This document shows positions 1 to 12,336 of a DNA stretch of 64,000 nucleotides, piece by piece; position 1 is the stretch's first letter, and each line of letters begins with the position of its first letter. Origin of the DNA: Tubiluchus corallicola (lineage: Eukaryota > Priapulida > Priapulimorpha > Priapulimorphida > Tubiluchidae); assembly GCA_030141605.1 (NCBI GenBank), contig JAQGDQ010000074.1, positions 64,001 to 128,000 of the forward strand, written 5' to 3'. A model generated the notes under the pieces. It searched no databases. It saw nothing but the letters and a program-made list of their open reading frames with translations, and was not told the origin of the DNA. The position numbers and the translations under genes are program-made.

Positions 1-1133
1 TAATGTAGTAAGCGCAGAAGATTGGCATGACTATCTACAGAAACTCTCTCTACTGCATGTTCAAAAGTCTTCATAAACAGATGAAACTTTAATGGGTCTC
101 CATCAAAATACATCATCTCCACCTTAGGCAAGCTTGCACTTTCAGAATTTATTTGCCGACTTATTTCTCCTGTGTGTGTTTTGTTTCCTTCGCTGTGAGC
201 ATGACATACATCGTCACATCTATTGTCACAACCACAACATCGTGTTGAGATTGGTGCACTTCCTTGAGATGAATGATTTGGCTGTCTCACTGCTTCTTCA
301 CACATTTCAACCCACCGCTTTGTCTCATCCCTTTTATGTGCAAGCAAAGATGGGAGTTCCTTCTTTTCTTCTTCTTCTACTTTCTCATCGACTTCAAACT
401 TGGCGAGCACCCTTTCTTCAGCTTCCAGCATTTTAATTTCAGCTTGTTCTTACAATTCGCTCATTTTCATTTGATACAATCGCTGCTCCTTTTCTGCCTT
501 TGCTCTTCTCTGATATTCACAAAGCTCAAGGTTTCTCATCTTTTCCATGATGGATGCCTTTGCTTGTAGAGCGGCTCTTTTTGCTGCTACCATGGCCCGT
601 GCACTGGCAACACTGCTTACGCTTTTATAGCTGAGCTTTCCGCTACTCCCAGCAATGGAATGGTTGTCTTTACTATGTGACTGGTCGTGTTCATCCTGGA
701 TGGGTTTTAGACAAGAATTTATTTTTGCGTGCATTTCATTAACGTTTCCCATGACAAATTTATATCCCTCTCGCATATTAGCAATCTCATCAGGGGTTCC
801 ATTACATTCCCTAACAGCTGCGTAACAATCTTCAAAGGAATTTTTGTAGTCTGTAACGATATTTTCTAATTCAGCTTGCTTTAAAAGGAGCTCATCTTGC
901 TTCCATTCTTGTAGATTTTTCATCAAGTAATTTATCTTTTTTGTTAATCGACCCTGCTGTGTACTTAGTCTTCTTTTGCATTCTTGTAAATATGCTGGGC
1001 AATCGTCACCCCCTAATGTTTGCTCCTTGTCGCCTTGTTCAACTGACTTTTCGAAGCCAATTGCCTCGGCTGAGAGATCAGCTTTTGGCTTGAAGAGATC
1101 CTTTTCCATATTTTGTCTGTTGACGTTGTGCAC
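1..1133 (-). mobile_element. BEL/Pao-like LTR retrotransposon, gag region (partial, one nonsense codon)
   Basis: The minus strand is open from ATG 1133 (alternative in-frame ATG about 8 codons later) to the window edge, except for one TAA at 450-452. The first 227 residues are Lys/Glu-rich and coiled-coil-like. An Ala/Arg-rich stretch (SVSSVASARAMVAAKRAAL) is typical of the N-terminal part of BEL/Pao-type polyproteins in invertebrates. Past the stop the same frame gives about 150 more residues: a Cys/His cluster (CCGCDNRCDDVCH) and then LPKVEMMYFDGDPLKFHLF, a conserved start of the gag capsid-like segment in these elements. The frame stays intact on both sides of the stop, so the copy is young or the stop is a single lesion. 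The rest of gag and all of pol lie beyond the left edge. Family is assigned by motif recall, not by search. Confidence 0.7.
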
Positions 1134-2450
1134 TTAAAACCTGCTCATTCTGCTTTGTTACCAAGCAACATTAACATAAGCTATATGATACACACTACAT
1201 AAGCATTAAAAATTACAATCCTATTGTACTTAAATGTACATGTATCATTCTAAAGCTATAGTTGCTATTTGTACTTAAAACTTATCAGACGCTTAAATAT
1301 GAGGCATAAATCCTAAGTTTCACCAAAGTTATTCAAACTGTCATTAAATACCCGGATTCTACGTGCCGGTAAACATACAAACATACAGACAGCGTGTATC
1401 AGCAAACCTATGGCCTTAATATGTAGACAAGAACTTTACCACAGATCTCACACTTTAACATAAATCGTGGCTTGGTATAGCAGCAGTTCACTTACCATGT
1501 ATTAATGTTATACCGATTAAAGAAAACGTAATTATTAAATTAAACCCCATATTGCAAATTAGTTCAACATTCAACCATGCTTTCTGTTGAGCTTTCACAG
1601 GCTTAGGATAATGCTTGATTAAGCATTGTAGATTATGTTGGGTAACTTAGTAGATTTTCGAATTTTTTAAGCAGCTACAGCACGGTATAAATTTTGTCAA
1701 AATGAGCAGTTGATTCAGCGTTGTTCACTGAAAACATTTGACACAACACAAACATTGCATAATATCATATATTCGAACTTCAATAAACTGTACACAATAA
1801 GTGCTATATCTCTAACTTGCTTCGATTAGATCAGCTGATGCACGGCAGCGTGGGAGTTTACTACTTGGCTGGATTCCAGCAGGTCTGTTTACATTCGCCG
1901 TATCTGTTGCGGTTCATGTTACTAGTTCCCAGGGCTCCTTAGTTGAAGCTGTATATCATTGGAAGACAATCGCGTGCGCTGTAGCTCGATGAAGGTTCAT
2001 TGGGAGTCAGGTTCGCCCTGAGTACGTTTCTTCCTGACCTCTGCAAGGTCGCCTGCGTCACAGGCTTGTGTTCGATATTGATTGGTTGCTCGCTGTACGG
2101 CATTCACTACATTTACTACGTCGCACCGGTGTGTAAGATGCTGATTGGCTGTTCGTCTGGACAGTGAAGCAGGTTACAAGGACTGCCTGTAAAATGTTGC
2201 TGGAAGAGTAATTTTCAAGGCTTAGACAGCTTTTTACTGACGATTATTGTCTTTTCAGGCAATGATCTATTGTCCAAAATTATGCCACCAGGTTCTCTGG
2301 TATCTGGCCTCCTCGTCTACTATAATACTGTTTCTCGTTTCTCTATCGTTATTCGCAAATAATGATAGAATATTGAAGTGTACTACAGCCATGGTGGAAG
2401 AGCCGATAATAAACTGTTGTGAACAGAAAGCCTTCACTATTTGATTCATG
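1134..2450 (-). repeat. Leader/LTR-like region upstream of the BEL-like gag
   Basis: This is about 1.3 kb directly upstream, in element sense, of the gag start, with no credible host coding exon. It should contain the untranslated leader, primer-binding site and 5' LTR if the copy is complete. In element sense an AATAAA-containing stretch lies near 2470-2460 and a TGG-initial, primer-site-like sequence near 2300-2280. No direct-repeat partner is in the window, so the LTR boundaries cannot be fixed. Two short opposed ORFs at 2247-2449 arise from an imperfect palindrome and are not considered genes. Confidence 0.3.
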
Positions 2451-2799
2451 CTCCAAAGTCGTTTATTCTAAACAGAATAATAAAAAGAACATTAACAAGT
2501 AAGAAAATGAATAAAATGATAAACTGAAGCTCAGTAATTACAAAGAAGTCAACTTATTGGCAAAGTACTTTCTCAAACTTGAGAGATTGAATTCACAACT
2601 TAATTAAATTATTTAAATTGATGTAACTCACATCGTTGGCTCTTCGTCAAGATTTAAAATTTCTCAAGGTACAAAATTCGGTTATGACTAAACGATGTTA
2701 TTAAATGTAACACAATAACGACAAAAACATTGCTGTGATAAAAAAACACGACCACCATTGTTCCCCTCCTGTCCTTTCCTCCTCACTCGTAGAGGGCAG

Positions 2800-3120
2800 C
2801 ACCTTTCAATACATAGGTGTCGTTATGCATATTGCCGTTACAATAACACTCCCTCTGAAAACATATGTTTTTTGTACATGGTGTTTGGTCAAGTTTAGTG
2901 AAAAAAAGAATATTTTGGCAGTTTTCACCCCACCCAGTCCTAAAATTTGCGTCAAAATGCATGTTTCTTGACCCCTCCTCAACTTTTCCACAAATTTTCG
3001 TGGAAATCTGTCATGTAGTTTTTGCATAATAGACTTACAACTATAACAGACAAAAACGAACAAACAGTGTTGAAACATAACTTCCTTGGCAGAGGTAAGA
3101 GTAACCATAACAATTATCCC
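2800..3120 (-). repeat. Dispersed repeat, SINE-like family (copy A)
   Basis: Read on the minus strand, this block contains GCCAAGGAAGTTATG, a run resembling ATTTCCACGAAAATTTGTGG, and a stretch ending ACAAAAAACAT. The same three blocks occur in the same order, diverged, on the plus strand at about 63090-63400. The composition (transposon-like, no ORF, diverged copies) points to an old interspersed repeat, resembling a family widespread in marine invertebrates and fish. Boundaries are approximate. Confidence 0.5.
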
Positions 3121-4050
3121 CACGTACAGTAACATGTGACATGTCCACACAGCTTGTCTTTAAAATTCCTTTTGACGTTGCTAACTAATAAAAAATTAGG
3201 CATTTTCATAACAGTATTACATGGCCTGTGATACGCAGCTGCGACTAAATGTCCCGAAAGAACAGGCGTTAAGTGAGCTCTGAAGAGGTGTGAGAAAATC
3301 TTGATTGGGCAGTCAACGAGAATGATTGACGTTATGGTTATGCTTAACGTTAATTCTAAAAAGAAGACTATCATAAGCATAAAGATAATAGTTCAGTCTG
3401 TCAAGGCCAAAGTTTGCCTGGATACCTAATCAATATAAGAGTAGTCACAAGTTATTACTTTGTCGTCATCAGGAAAGGTTTTGTCTGCCTATCGTTTCAA
3501 GGAAGGTATGAAATATGTTATGTCCGCTATCTCGTCTTAATTGGTGACTATAGGTTCCGAAATGATGGGGCCGCATTATTGCAATCAAAATAATTAGCGA
3601 AGATGCGCGATTTTCATAAAAACACACTTTACTGTGGGGGGGGGGGAAGGTCAAAAGGCCACCACCGACAAAAGATTTCGTACATTAGAATCGTACATAT
3701 AGCGCGGTAAGAAAACACTCAACTGTTCATTACACTAACAGATAAAAAACTAATCTGATGACTTAAAAAAGCATTGACGAAAAATCGTTTTGTCAAATAG
3801 GCTCAAAGATTCAATTACTGTTCTGGGAGATTTTTTACTATAAAACAGCCGTTTTATAACTGATGGTGTTGGCCTAATTACGGTCTCTCGCTTTTCATAG
3901 ATTTGATATTTATTCAAACTTACTACATTAAACGTAATGTTTGGTCGGCTCTTCTTTCCTCATGCGAACTCTTTTTAGTCCGGAACTACTTTTCTGAATA
4001 TTGTTGTCGTTGTCGGGATGGCCTTTTGAAAAAAGCCTGAGGTTCTGCCA
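3121..4050. other. Intergenic, no gene seen
   Basis: AT-rich sequence with no ORF showing family motifs or convincing splice structure. The only notable item is a run of G bases at about 3637-3646. Confidence 0.5.
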
Positions 4051-4420
4051 ATTGCAATGGTCAGGAAATTTTATGGAAACATACTAGAACAAATTCCGCT
4101 GCGCTGACGCAGTTTGGATTTTCGATTTGCCATTTTGAAATTATTTCCAAAAACACCCTAAAGCACCGCCAGTTCGCAACGGATCATCATGAAACTTTAT
4201 AGAAATGTATTAAAATAAAGTCGGATCGACCGACGGAGTCGCATTTTTAATCTGCTATCTTAAATTCAATAACATCATAATTGGTAAGAGCCGGAGGTTT
4301 CACCAATTTTCAACGGATCGTAATAAAACTTTTTAAGAGCATACTAGAATTAATTCTGCACCGACCGACTAAATCAGATTTCTAACCGCCATTTTGTATT
4401 TAAGATGGCGGTAAACACAT
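4050..4420 (+). repeat. Three degenerate tandem units of about 120-135 bp
   Basis: The anchor CAA(C/T)GG(A/T)C followed by a GAAACTTTATAG-like segment recurs at 4055, 4177 and 4312. In each copy it is followed after about 30 bases by an ACCGACG(G/A)-like segment and then a CCATTTTxAATT-like segment. A related, more diverged segment lies in reverse orientation near 23130-23250, in intron 5 of the second transporter gene, so this is an interspersed family that is tandem here. Confidence 0.5.
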
Positions 4421-4925
4421 CTTTTCCAACAGCATAACGGCTGTGTTGTAGACCCGTGAAGACACGTTTGCACCACAACATGCCACAAGTTTTAGAAATT
4501 CATTACCATCAAAGGTTTGGAAAGAACTGTTTCTTATCTAACCGAAGCCAAAAAACGTGTTAAATGTTCATAAATGCATGCATGCGCACTCAGACACTGC
4601 GTGAGTACTGAACACTTAGCGGGTTTGTTGGGGTTCAAGGTCTAATGTAAAAACATAGAATTAATCGTAAAGTCAATTTGCTCACGTCTGGAGTCCTGAG
4701 TTAGCCATTTGCGTTAAAAATTGAATACACAAACAGTTCTGTTGTTCTATTTAGGTGCACTTTGTGTTTTCAAGGCCAGTGCAATTGCTTAGGAAGCTAC
4801 ATTCAGTTTGGTGGTACGAAATAATACAGTGAGTCACTCATCAAGTTGTCACATTTTGAATGCGCAACGCAGACTCGTGTGTGTGTGAAGCGTGAGAGCA
4901 TGAGCCCCTATGGCCCAGTGGGCCG

Positions 4926-4978
4926 TGAAGCATGAAGCATGAAGTATGAAGTATGAAGCGTGAGGCATGAAGCATGAG
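4926..4978 (+). repeat. 7-bp tandem repeat (TGAAGCA)n upstream of the first transporter
   Basis: Seven head-to-tail copies of TGAAGCA and variants (TGAAGTA, TGAAGCG, TGAGGCA) lie about 175-225 bp before the first transporter's start codon. The array falls in the likely promoter or 5' UTR. No function is shown. Confidence 0.7.
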
Positions 4979-5151
4979 TTTCTATGGCCTGGCAGCCTAA
5001 TGCATGCACTGCTGTATTGTGTAGTTATTGTAAAGACTGCAGTGCGTGAGGAATTTTATTTATGCAGCTAAGATTGAATCATTGAACAAACGTAAAATGT
5101 AAATTAAAATTTCGCAGCATGTATAACGTGACAAAAGATTTGTGAAACAAC

Positions 5152-6477
5152 ATGTTAGTAGATGACCTATTAGCTGAAATTGGGCTCGGGAAAACGCAAA
5201 TCATAGTTTTCGTCGCGCTGTGCTGGCCTACCTTTCCCAATGTATGGCACCTGTTTGTGACGAATTTCATAGGAGACTTGCCAGAATTTTATTGCAAACA
5301 ATGGAATATGCTGCGAGAAAGTGATTTTGGAAACAGTGACTTCGTTAACGTATCGACTTTTGCATCGTCCGACGTTAGTTTATTGCCAACGTTGCGTAAT
5401 TTAAATTATTCTGAGAGAAAGTACGTCAACTTGCATTTAGATGACCAATGTGATATAACATTAAATCGTACTCAGTATACGTGTTCCGAGTGGTTGTACG
5501 TGGATGATCACTCCAGTTTTGTATCACAAGTACGTATTCGAAATAATTTTAATTTAGATTTCAACCGATTGGGCATAATAGAATTGCACACTGCAAAGCG
5601 TCGCAACGGAGTGTTGAATTTGGTTAATTTAATTTTAATAACATGCAAGAAATTTACTTTATTAGACAAATTTTGTTTATGCATCTTTCCTCCAGACTTT
5701 GTGTGCACATTGCGTAGTATGGGAGTATAATTAAGTAACTTTTCTCTTACTTTTATTAATGAACGCGTGACTGGTTGCTGTTGTTGTTGTCGTTGTCGTC
5801 GTCGTCATTGTCGTGCCGCCGCGATACTGATGATAATGATTACTGTGCCGATGCCACAGTCGTTTTTATTGATACCGAATATTGTCATCATAGCCGCAGT
5901 GGTAGCAGTAGTAAGTAATACAAACTTACTAGAACCAGCAGCAATTACAAGAACTACACAACAGCAGTTACAAAATTGACATAGTTAGAGGGCGCAGCAA
6001 CGTGTCAATAACAAAAAATCGAAACCGTGAAGCGAGCGACACATACATATTCCAATGCACAGCAGAGTTTATGACGGGACACATTAAAAGTCGCACTAAA
6101 AAGCTAGCGTTTAATTTCATTTATTGGAATTTGTCAGTCTAATTATAATTCTCGCTTTTATGTGGTGTTTTACCCAGTGCTCAAATGCACTTGTTAAATG
6201 CTAGTGGTGCTGACAACCCGCTGGCATTGGCATAGCAATGTCTAGTTTTTTGCTGGATTACTGCTTCGTTTACCTGTTTTGAGGGCGGAGATCTTTTATT
6301 TTAGAATTCTGCTTGCCCAATCTGTACAATTAAATGGGCATATAATGATGATAATAGACCGCCCTAAACAGTCATGATTTCGCAATAAATAAATAAATAC
6401 ACCGCGTGATCACCGATGTATGAATAACAATCATTGCGATGGTGATAAGGGTGGTGGTGGTGATGCTGCTGCTGCTG

Positions 6478-6543
<66 letters not shown>

Positions 6544-9425
6544 ATCACAAATAACTATTAAAAGTTGTGTTTTGTTTGCATATGTTAGTCTGGGATTCTA
6601 ACTGTATCACTTACTAAGGTCATTTTAAACGACTAAAAATTATTTTCATGCTAAGATGCAAAGATAACTGCACGTGACCAAGTGAAATCAGTTAAAAAAC
6701 TTTCTGTAATTATAATAGACTTACTTGTAATTGTTGTTTTCATTTTTATTTTAGTTCGATCTTGTCTGTGATAGAACTTGGATGATTCATCTCTCGTCTA
6801 CAGTGATCATGGCTGGTGATATGGTTGCCGTTCTCTTGGGCCCTACTCTTTCAGACATGTTTGGAAGAAAACCTGTCAATTTGCTTAGTACCTGGTTGTT
6901 CCTACTTTTTGGACTTGCCAACACCCTCACATCAAATTACGTTGTATATCTAGTCTTGCGGTTTATTGTTGGCTTTATCAAAACTGTGAGTAACATTACT
7001 GATACCTTAACAAGTTGGAGAAAATATTTTATATTGATTTTGTTACTATGTGGAGCCTTTTACATACTCATACTCATTTTGTAAGATACACTATGTAGTT
7101 TTAGATTTAGAGCTGATTTTTTTCAGATGTCATCTCAGATGGATAAATATAAGATTATCATGATTATATTAATGGAGACTAAATTTTTACATTTATAGAT
7201 TCAGTTTTATTCTGGTTATACTCTAATGTGCGAGTGGTTTCCCCCAAATCGCCGTTCAATACCTGGTTGCGCAAATATGCTATTTTGGGCTGGAGGGGTG
7301 ATGAGCCTTCCTGGATTAATGTACTTGGTGCCTCATTGGAGATTGGCTACGATAATTATTACAGTTCCTCTAGCAACAACTTTATTGTATCCATTGTAAG
7401 TTTTACAACTTCTGAGATAAACAACAAATACGTTGGTGTGGACGCCAGCACATCACCTGACATCCTGCCTTTTATTGTTATTTTGCGTCAGTTTTCTATC
7501 CTGAGTGTTTTGTTTTGCTGTGTCTTGTTGTTTTGTCTTACTTATTTCTTCCGCCCATTCCATATTCTAGTTTATTTCGCCTTGACGTACCCAACTTGTA
7601 CCCAAAACGTAAGATAAGCTATCAATTTTCAATTAACCATTGTAGTAGAGAATATTGGCTTCTTTAAGAAATAAAAAGTAGTGTGTTGCTTCATAAATTT
7701 AATACGCTTTTCATAATAATCTAGTTTTTTCTACAGACCTTGTTACTAGTTCAAGGTCACATTCTTTAAAGCCTTTTACTAGAAATTTATGCAGTTTCTG
7801 TGTGTCACGTCACTCATTTCTATACCTTTTGGTAGAAGTAGAAGGCGCTGTAGCTTCTGGACTAGTGCTGCATGTTGCGCATTTTCATACCTTTTTTGCA
7901 AAAATGGGAGTGGCAACACTTACCCAGAAAGTTTACATTCATTTTGATGATATTGTTTGGGATATGGCAAGACCTTTGCTTGACTGTTTGGTAAAAATTG
8001 CTAGCCTTTAGTACTTGCTGATTACTGGTCTACTGCACCTGCTGATACATTGCCGCAATCGTGTTGCATCAGCATAACCGTAGTACTAGTACATAAACGT
8101 AAACATAAATTGTAAAATAAATTACTTTTGTTTTAGCTTCTTTGAGTGCATCCAGGCATGCCTTTTATTGTATTTCCCGCTTAGGTTTCTTCCCGAATCT
8201 CCTCATTGGTACTATGCTCAAGGTCACTTTGGTGAAGCAGAAGAAGTGTTAAAGAAGGCTGCAAGTTGGAACAACGTCGTTTTATCTCGGGTATGCAATG
8301 CACTTCATCTATGGCCTAATTTCTAAATTTTGCATAATTACTTTTTGCCGCTTTTGTATTACATTATTAACCAATGTCAGCAGCCCACATTAATATTATT
8401 TGTGTCATATGCAATTGAGAGTTTCATTGTCATAAGCCTCGGGAGCAATTCTCCACTTTGTTTTCATCTTGTTTGCTTTACAGACGACGTTGGACAACAT
8501 TAAAAGCAGGCCAAAACTGAAAGAAACATCAAAAAAGAGTACAAAAACAAGTATGATAGACGTTGCACGAACGCCAATGCTCAGAATGTATGCTGGATTA
8601 TTGTGTCTACCCTGGTTAGTATAATTAAACACCAAACAAATCAACAGTTTTTTCCAGGCTCTTTTTGTTTTGCTTTCCGTTGGCTTAAGATCTTACACCT
8701 TCAGAACTGGTTGAAAAAATTATTTCGAGTTATAAACCACAAACAAATATTTACTAACTAAAACCATGCTAGATTAACATTTAGTACAATTTCATCAGTG
8801 ATATTATATTACTTGCAGGTTCATGGCAGCGTTGGTGTATTATGGTCTGACATTGAGCACCTCAGTTTTAGTCGGGAATAAGTATTGGAACTGCTTCTTC
8901 CTAGGTTTGGTAGAAGTGCCAGCATATTTAAGCAATGTGTTTCTTTTACATATGTGAGTTTCTTTTAAATGAAAGTGAGACTATTTATACTACGATACAT
9001 CAAACGGCATTGTCTGACTAAGACAGGGGATGTGATATGTTAATTTTATCAAATATAAATTAAGCATTACATGTACGGCTTGCAGCTTGCTGTTATTGTC
9101 GCATCGCTGTTGGTGCTGGTGATTATGGGTATTGCTATGGTTGTCATTGTTGTTGATGTTCTTTTTGCTGTCGTCATTGGGTCGTGCTTCTTTGTTGCTC
9201 AATGCTGCTGTTGCTTTTTTGTGTTGGCATTGTTGTTGTTGTTGTTGTTATTGATGTTTTTGGGAAGTATTTTCATTTGCCATTGCTACTACCACTGTTG
9301 TTGTTGCTGTTGCTTTTGTTGTTGTCGTTGTTGCCATTGGTGTTGTCATTATTGTTCCCATTGGCTGTTGTTGCTGCTGCTGTTGTTGTTGTTGCTGTCG
9401 TGGTCGTGGTAATCATTGTCGTTGC

Positions 9426-9522
<97 letters not shown>

Positions 9523-10391
9523 GCTGCTGTTGCTTTGGCTGTGGCCAGGGGTACCATCGTTATTATTGATGCTGTTCTAGTGCCCATGACGACGCTTTTC
9601 TGCTGTAACTACTGTTGTTGTGTTACAGTTAGTGTGATGGTGATGCAGCTTTATAAATGTTTTGTTAAGCATTTCCCTGCACGTACCTTCAGAAGTTTTT
9701 GCTTTAATCACTGCTCAGTATCGACAGATTGCTTTGCATTTTTATGTAGATTTGGAAGACGCATTCCTTTATGTATATACCAGTTCGGAGCGGGCGTCTC
9801 GCTGTTAATAATTTTTTTCATTCCTCACACAACAAGTAAGTATAAAAGAATTTCATGTGAAGAATTATTTAGATTGAATTTGTATCCTTGTCAAACTTGA
9901 ACTGATACTAGTGCTCTCATCTTAGAATATTACCTAGGTTCATCACTAGGTAAAGCAGAGGACTTCACGTTGGTACTAATCACAACCTGTCATTTTTTTG
10001 ACAGGTTCTGGAGTTGATATGACATCACTAATTACTGTTTTGACCTTAATTGGAAAGACTGGAGTAACAGCAGTGAGTGGTGGCTTGCATTTATTAACTG
10101 CCGAAATATATCCAACTGTGGTCAGGTGCGTTATGTAAAAGAATTATTAAAAGCAAGAGTTTTGCATATCAGTCACCAAGTTAAACAAACAAACACCCAT
10201 CAGCCAATACATATAGACGATTTTTGACAACTGGACGAAAGTATTTTTGGCATCCATTCGCTTCCCCCATGGGCCTCACCCTCAAATTTGAATTTTTCTT
10301 GTACAAGTATAAAGTTACTTGTGTGTCAGGCTTGTGTGTGTGTGTGTCCATAAAAATGTTTGTAATCGCTTTCTCCTTCTTTCTCTCTCTC

Positions 10392-10442
<51 letters not shown>

Positions 10443-12299
10443 CAATTAAATCAACCCTTTTTATGCCGGCAGACGATAACAAGTATAAGTGAGATAATCC
10501 AAGCGACCTAGTGTAAAAAGAATGTACAATGTTCCCCTAGAAAACTAATAGTAGAAACTTCAAATTGCATTTTTTATAACTTTAAGAAATTTCTGTATTG
10601 CAGAAACGCAGGTTTGGGATTTTCCGTATTTATCAGTCGCATTTCATCAACGCTGTCTCCTTTTGCGATTTATTTGGTACGTTTTCACAAAAATTATTGG
10701 ATTATAATAAAATTGCATAAACCACTATTATAATAATGTGAATATAATTCCTGAACGAAGTCATAAAACAAATTATTACCGACAAGTGGTAAAATGAGTT
10801 GAATATGGACAAAGTGTATTTCTATATAGTCGGACTTAAATGTAGCATTGCCAGTTTTCGCAAACGTTCAGAGCTACTGTGTTTGATATCATGTAATATA
10901 AATATGCATTTTCATTTAAAGAAATTCGTTTAATTTAAACGTTATGCATATTAGTATTTGTGCACTTTGTAGCAAACTTGAACCTGTATGCAAAACCAAC
11001 AGAAAATTGGCACTAAAGCAAAACAATGATTAAATATGCAATCAACATTCAAAAAACTCATTAAAACGAGTGTTTATGTGGCGAGTAGGGTCTATGTGCA
11101 CACAAATGAATCATGAGTACTTAGATAATGGCCCATAAATGAGTTTAAATTATTCCGGAATGTTAAGAATTAACTTACTCGCTTATTGATTTTCTGTTCA
11201 ACAATTGCTGCATTGATTTATCCCTTAGAGCCCTATTTACTGTTCTCATGTAATCATATCTTCAAAATCATACGAGGTGTCTTTGTCGTCAAAGTGCGAA
11301 TGCCATTTGCCAAATGCTACGTTTTTAGCTACTCTTTAAGATTAAATATCTTTCAAAATTAGACATGGCCATTGAAGGTGCTTTACTCATCCGTATGAGA
11401 AATCTGCCTCCCCTTTGTTTCTTTGATAGTTTTGATTGATTGACTGATAGACAGTTTTAACAAATGGAGATTGTTTTCCAGTAATATCGGAGCATGACCC
11501 AACCACTCAACCAGTTATGTTTTAATTTCCTGCTTTGTTTTTCTTTCTTGATTTTCTAGTACAATTCTTTGTTATTTATCACTTTTGGCCATTTTCTCTC
11601 CAATCATGATCTGTATAAACGTTTTCGAAAAGCATCAATCTGCAGCAGATGTTTTACTTCCACTCGAGTTCATTATTCCGAATTACACAGGAAGATGGAA
11701 ATCTTTGAAGATCCAATGTCTACAACTTAGACTAATATTTTTATTATTTAGGATATTTCTAAACTTTGAGAAGCCTGCTAGAGTCATTATCTTTCTTCTT
11801 CTGATATCTTTTTCAGTGTCCCGCGATCAGTTTTCGTGACAATGTCACTTACAAGCATTTTTCGTCACTGTGGATATTCGTTATTCGTTTTCTGTAAAGA
11901 TTTAGAGTACTTATCAACTTTATTGTGACGTCACAATGTAAGTCTAGCTAAAATTATTACATGAACGAGGCCCGGCATCACGGCGAAGGCAACCGCTTTG
12001 TAGAGTTCTCAAGCGAGTACTTCAAAAATGCGGCGGTTGTGACGGAGAATGGCTGAGCTGAGATTGACATGATCAAAACCATTACTGAATGAAATTTTGT
12101 AATTTTGCAGATTGGAGGAGATAGAGCTAAGCTATTTCTTATGTTTGGTATATGTGGACTGGTCGGCGCTAGTGTATTTTTCTGCTTACCTGAGACGGCG
12201 AACGCTCCCTTGACTGAAACTTTAGACGAGTTTCATGGTTCAAAGAAGCGGCTTAAGGATCAATGCAAAGATGAGAACGAAATGACTACGATGCTGTAG
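5152..12299 (+). CDS. SLC22-like organic ion transporter, copy 1 (10 coding exons, 548 aa)
   Basis: Major-facilitator carrier of the SLC22 (organic cation/anion/carnitine) family, expected in the plasma membrane with 12 transmembrane segments. Exons: 5152-5529, 6755-6985, 7199-7395, 8185-8290, 8484-8614, 8819-8953, 9750-9835, 10005-10125, 10604-10676, 12111-12299. All introns are GT-AG and the phase is continuous to TAG. Visible landmarks: TM1 about 17-40; a large Cys-containing extracellular loop about 41-130 with Asn-X-Ser/Thr sites; FDLVCDR at 127-133; the MFS loop 2-3 motif SDMFGRKP at 159-166; CEWFPPNRRS after TM4; PESPHW at 272-277; YYGLTLS and GNKYWNC in TM7-8; FGRRIP; TAEIYPTVVRNAGLG in TM11; and LPETA near the C terminus. 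Length matches the family norm of about 550 aa. The start ATG aligns with copy 2. Substrate and OCT/OAT/OCTN subclass cannot be assigned. Confidence 0.9.
6450..6545 (+). repeat. Compound trinucleotide microsatellite (GTG)(CTG)(ATG) in transporter 1 intron 1
   Basis: A run of GTG units passes into an almost perfect (CTG)n of about 20 units and then (ATG)n. It lies inside intron 1 (5530-6754), well away from both splice sites. Confidence 0.9.
9083..9535 (+). repeat. (GTT)n microsatellite and flanking degenerate triplets in transporter 1 intron 6
   Basis: A perfect (GTT)n run of about 96 bases at 9427-9522 sits within roughly 450 bases of degenerate GTT/GCT/GTC triplets. It fills intron 6 (8954-9749) and produces spurious poly-Val and poly-Thr reading frames on the two strands. 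Confidence 0.9.
10381..10441 (+). repeat. (TC)n dinucleotide repeat in transporter 1 intron 8
   Basis: About 60 bases of almost perfect TC repeat lie 160 bases before the exon 9 acceptor. This one-strand pyrimidine run is inside intron 8 (10126-10603). Confidence 0.9.
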
Positions 12300-12330
12300 C
12301 ACATGGACTAATTACCTAGCTTTGAAATGG

Positions 12331-12336
12331 AATAAA
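12331..12336 (+). terminator. Candidate polyadenylation signal of transporter 1
   Basis: AATAAA lies 31 bases past the TAG stop. No cleavage site is demonstrated. Confidence 0.4.

Noticed and set aside
2247-2449. Overlapping ORFs on both strands sharing the peptide SLFANNDR
   Set aside because: An imperfect DNA palindrome gives the same peptide on both strands. Likely part of the retroelement LTR/leader.
5508-5708. Minus-strand ORF over transporter 1 exon 1 and intron 1
   Set aside because: Shadow of the coding strand. No motifs and no splice structure.
9184-9900. 238-codon plus-strand ORF with poly-Val, and the opposing poly-Thr ORF at 9273-9587
   Set aside because: Both are translations of the (GTT)n microsatellite inside intron 6 of transporter 1. 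The last part of the plus ORF overlaps true exon 7 only by frame coincidence.
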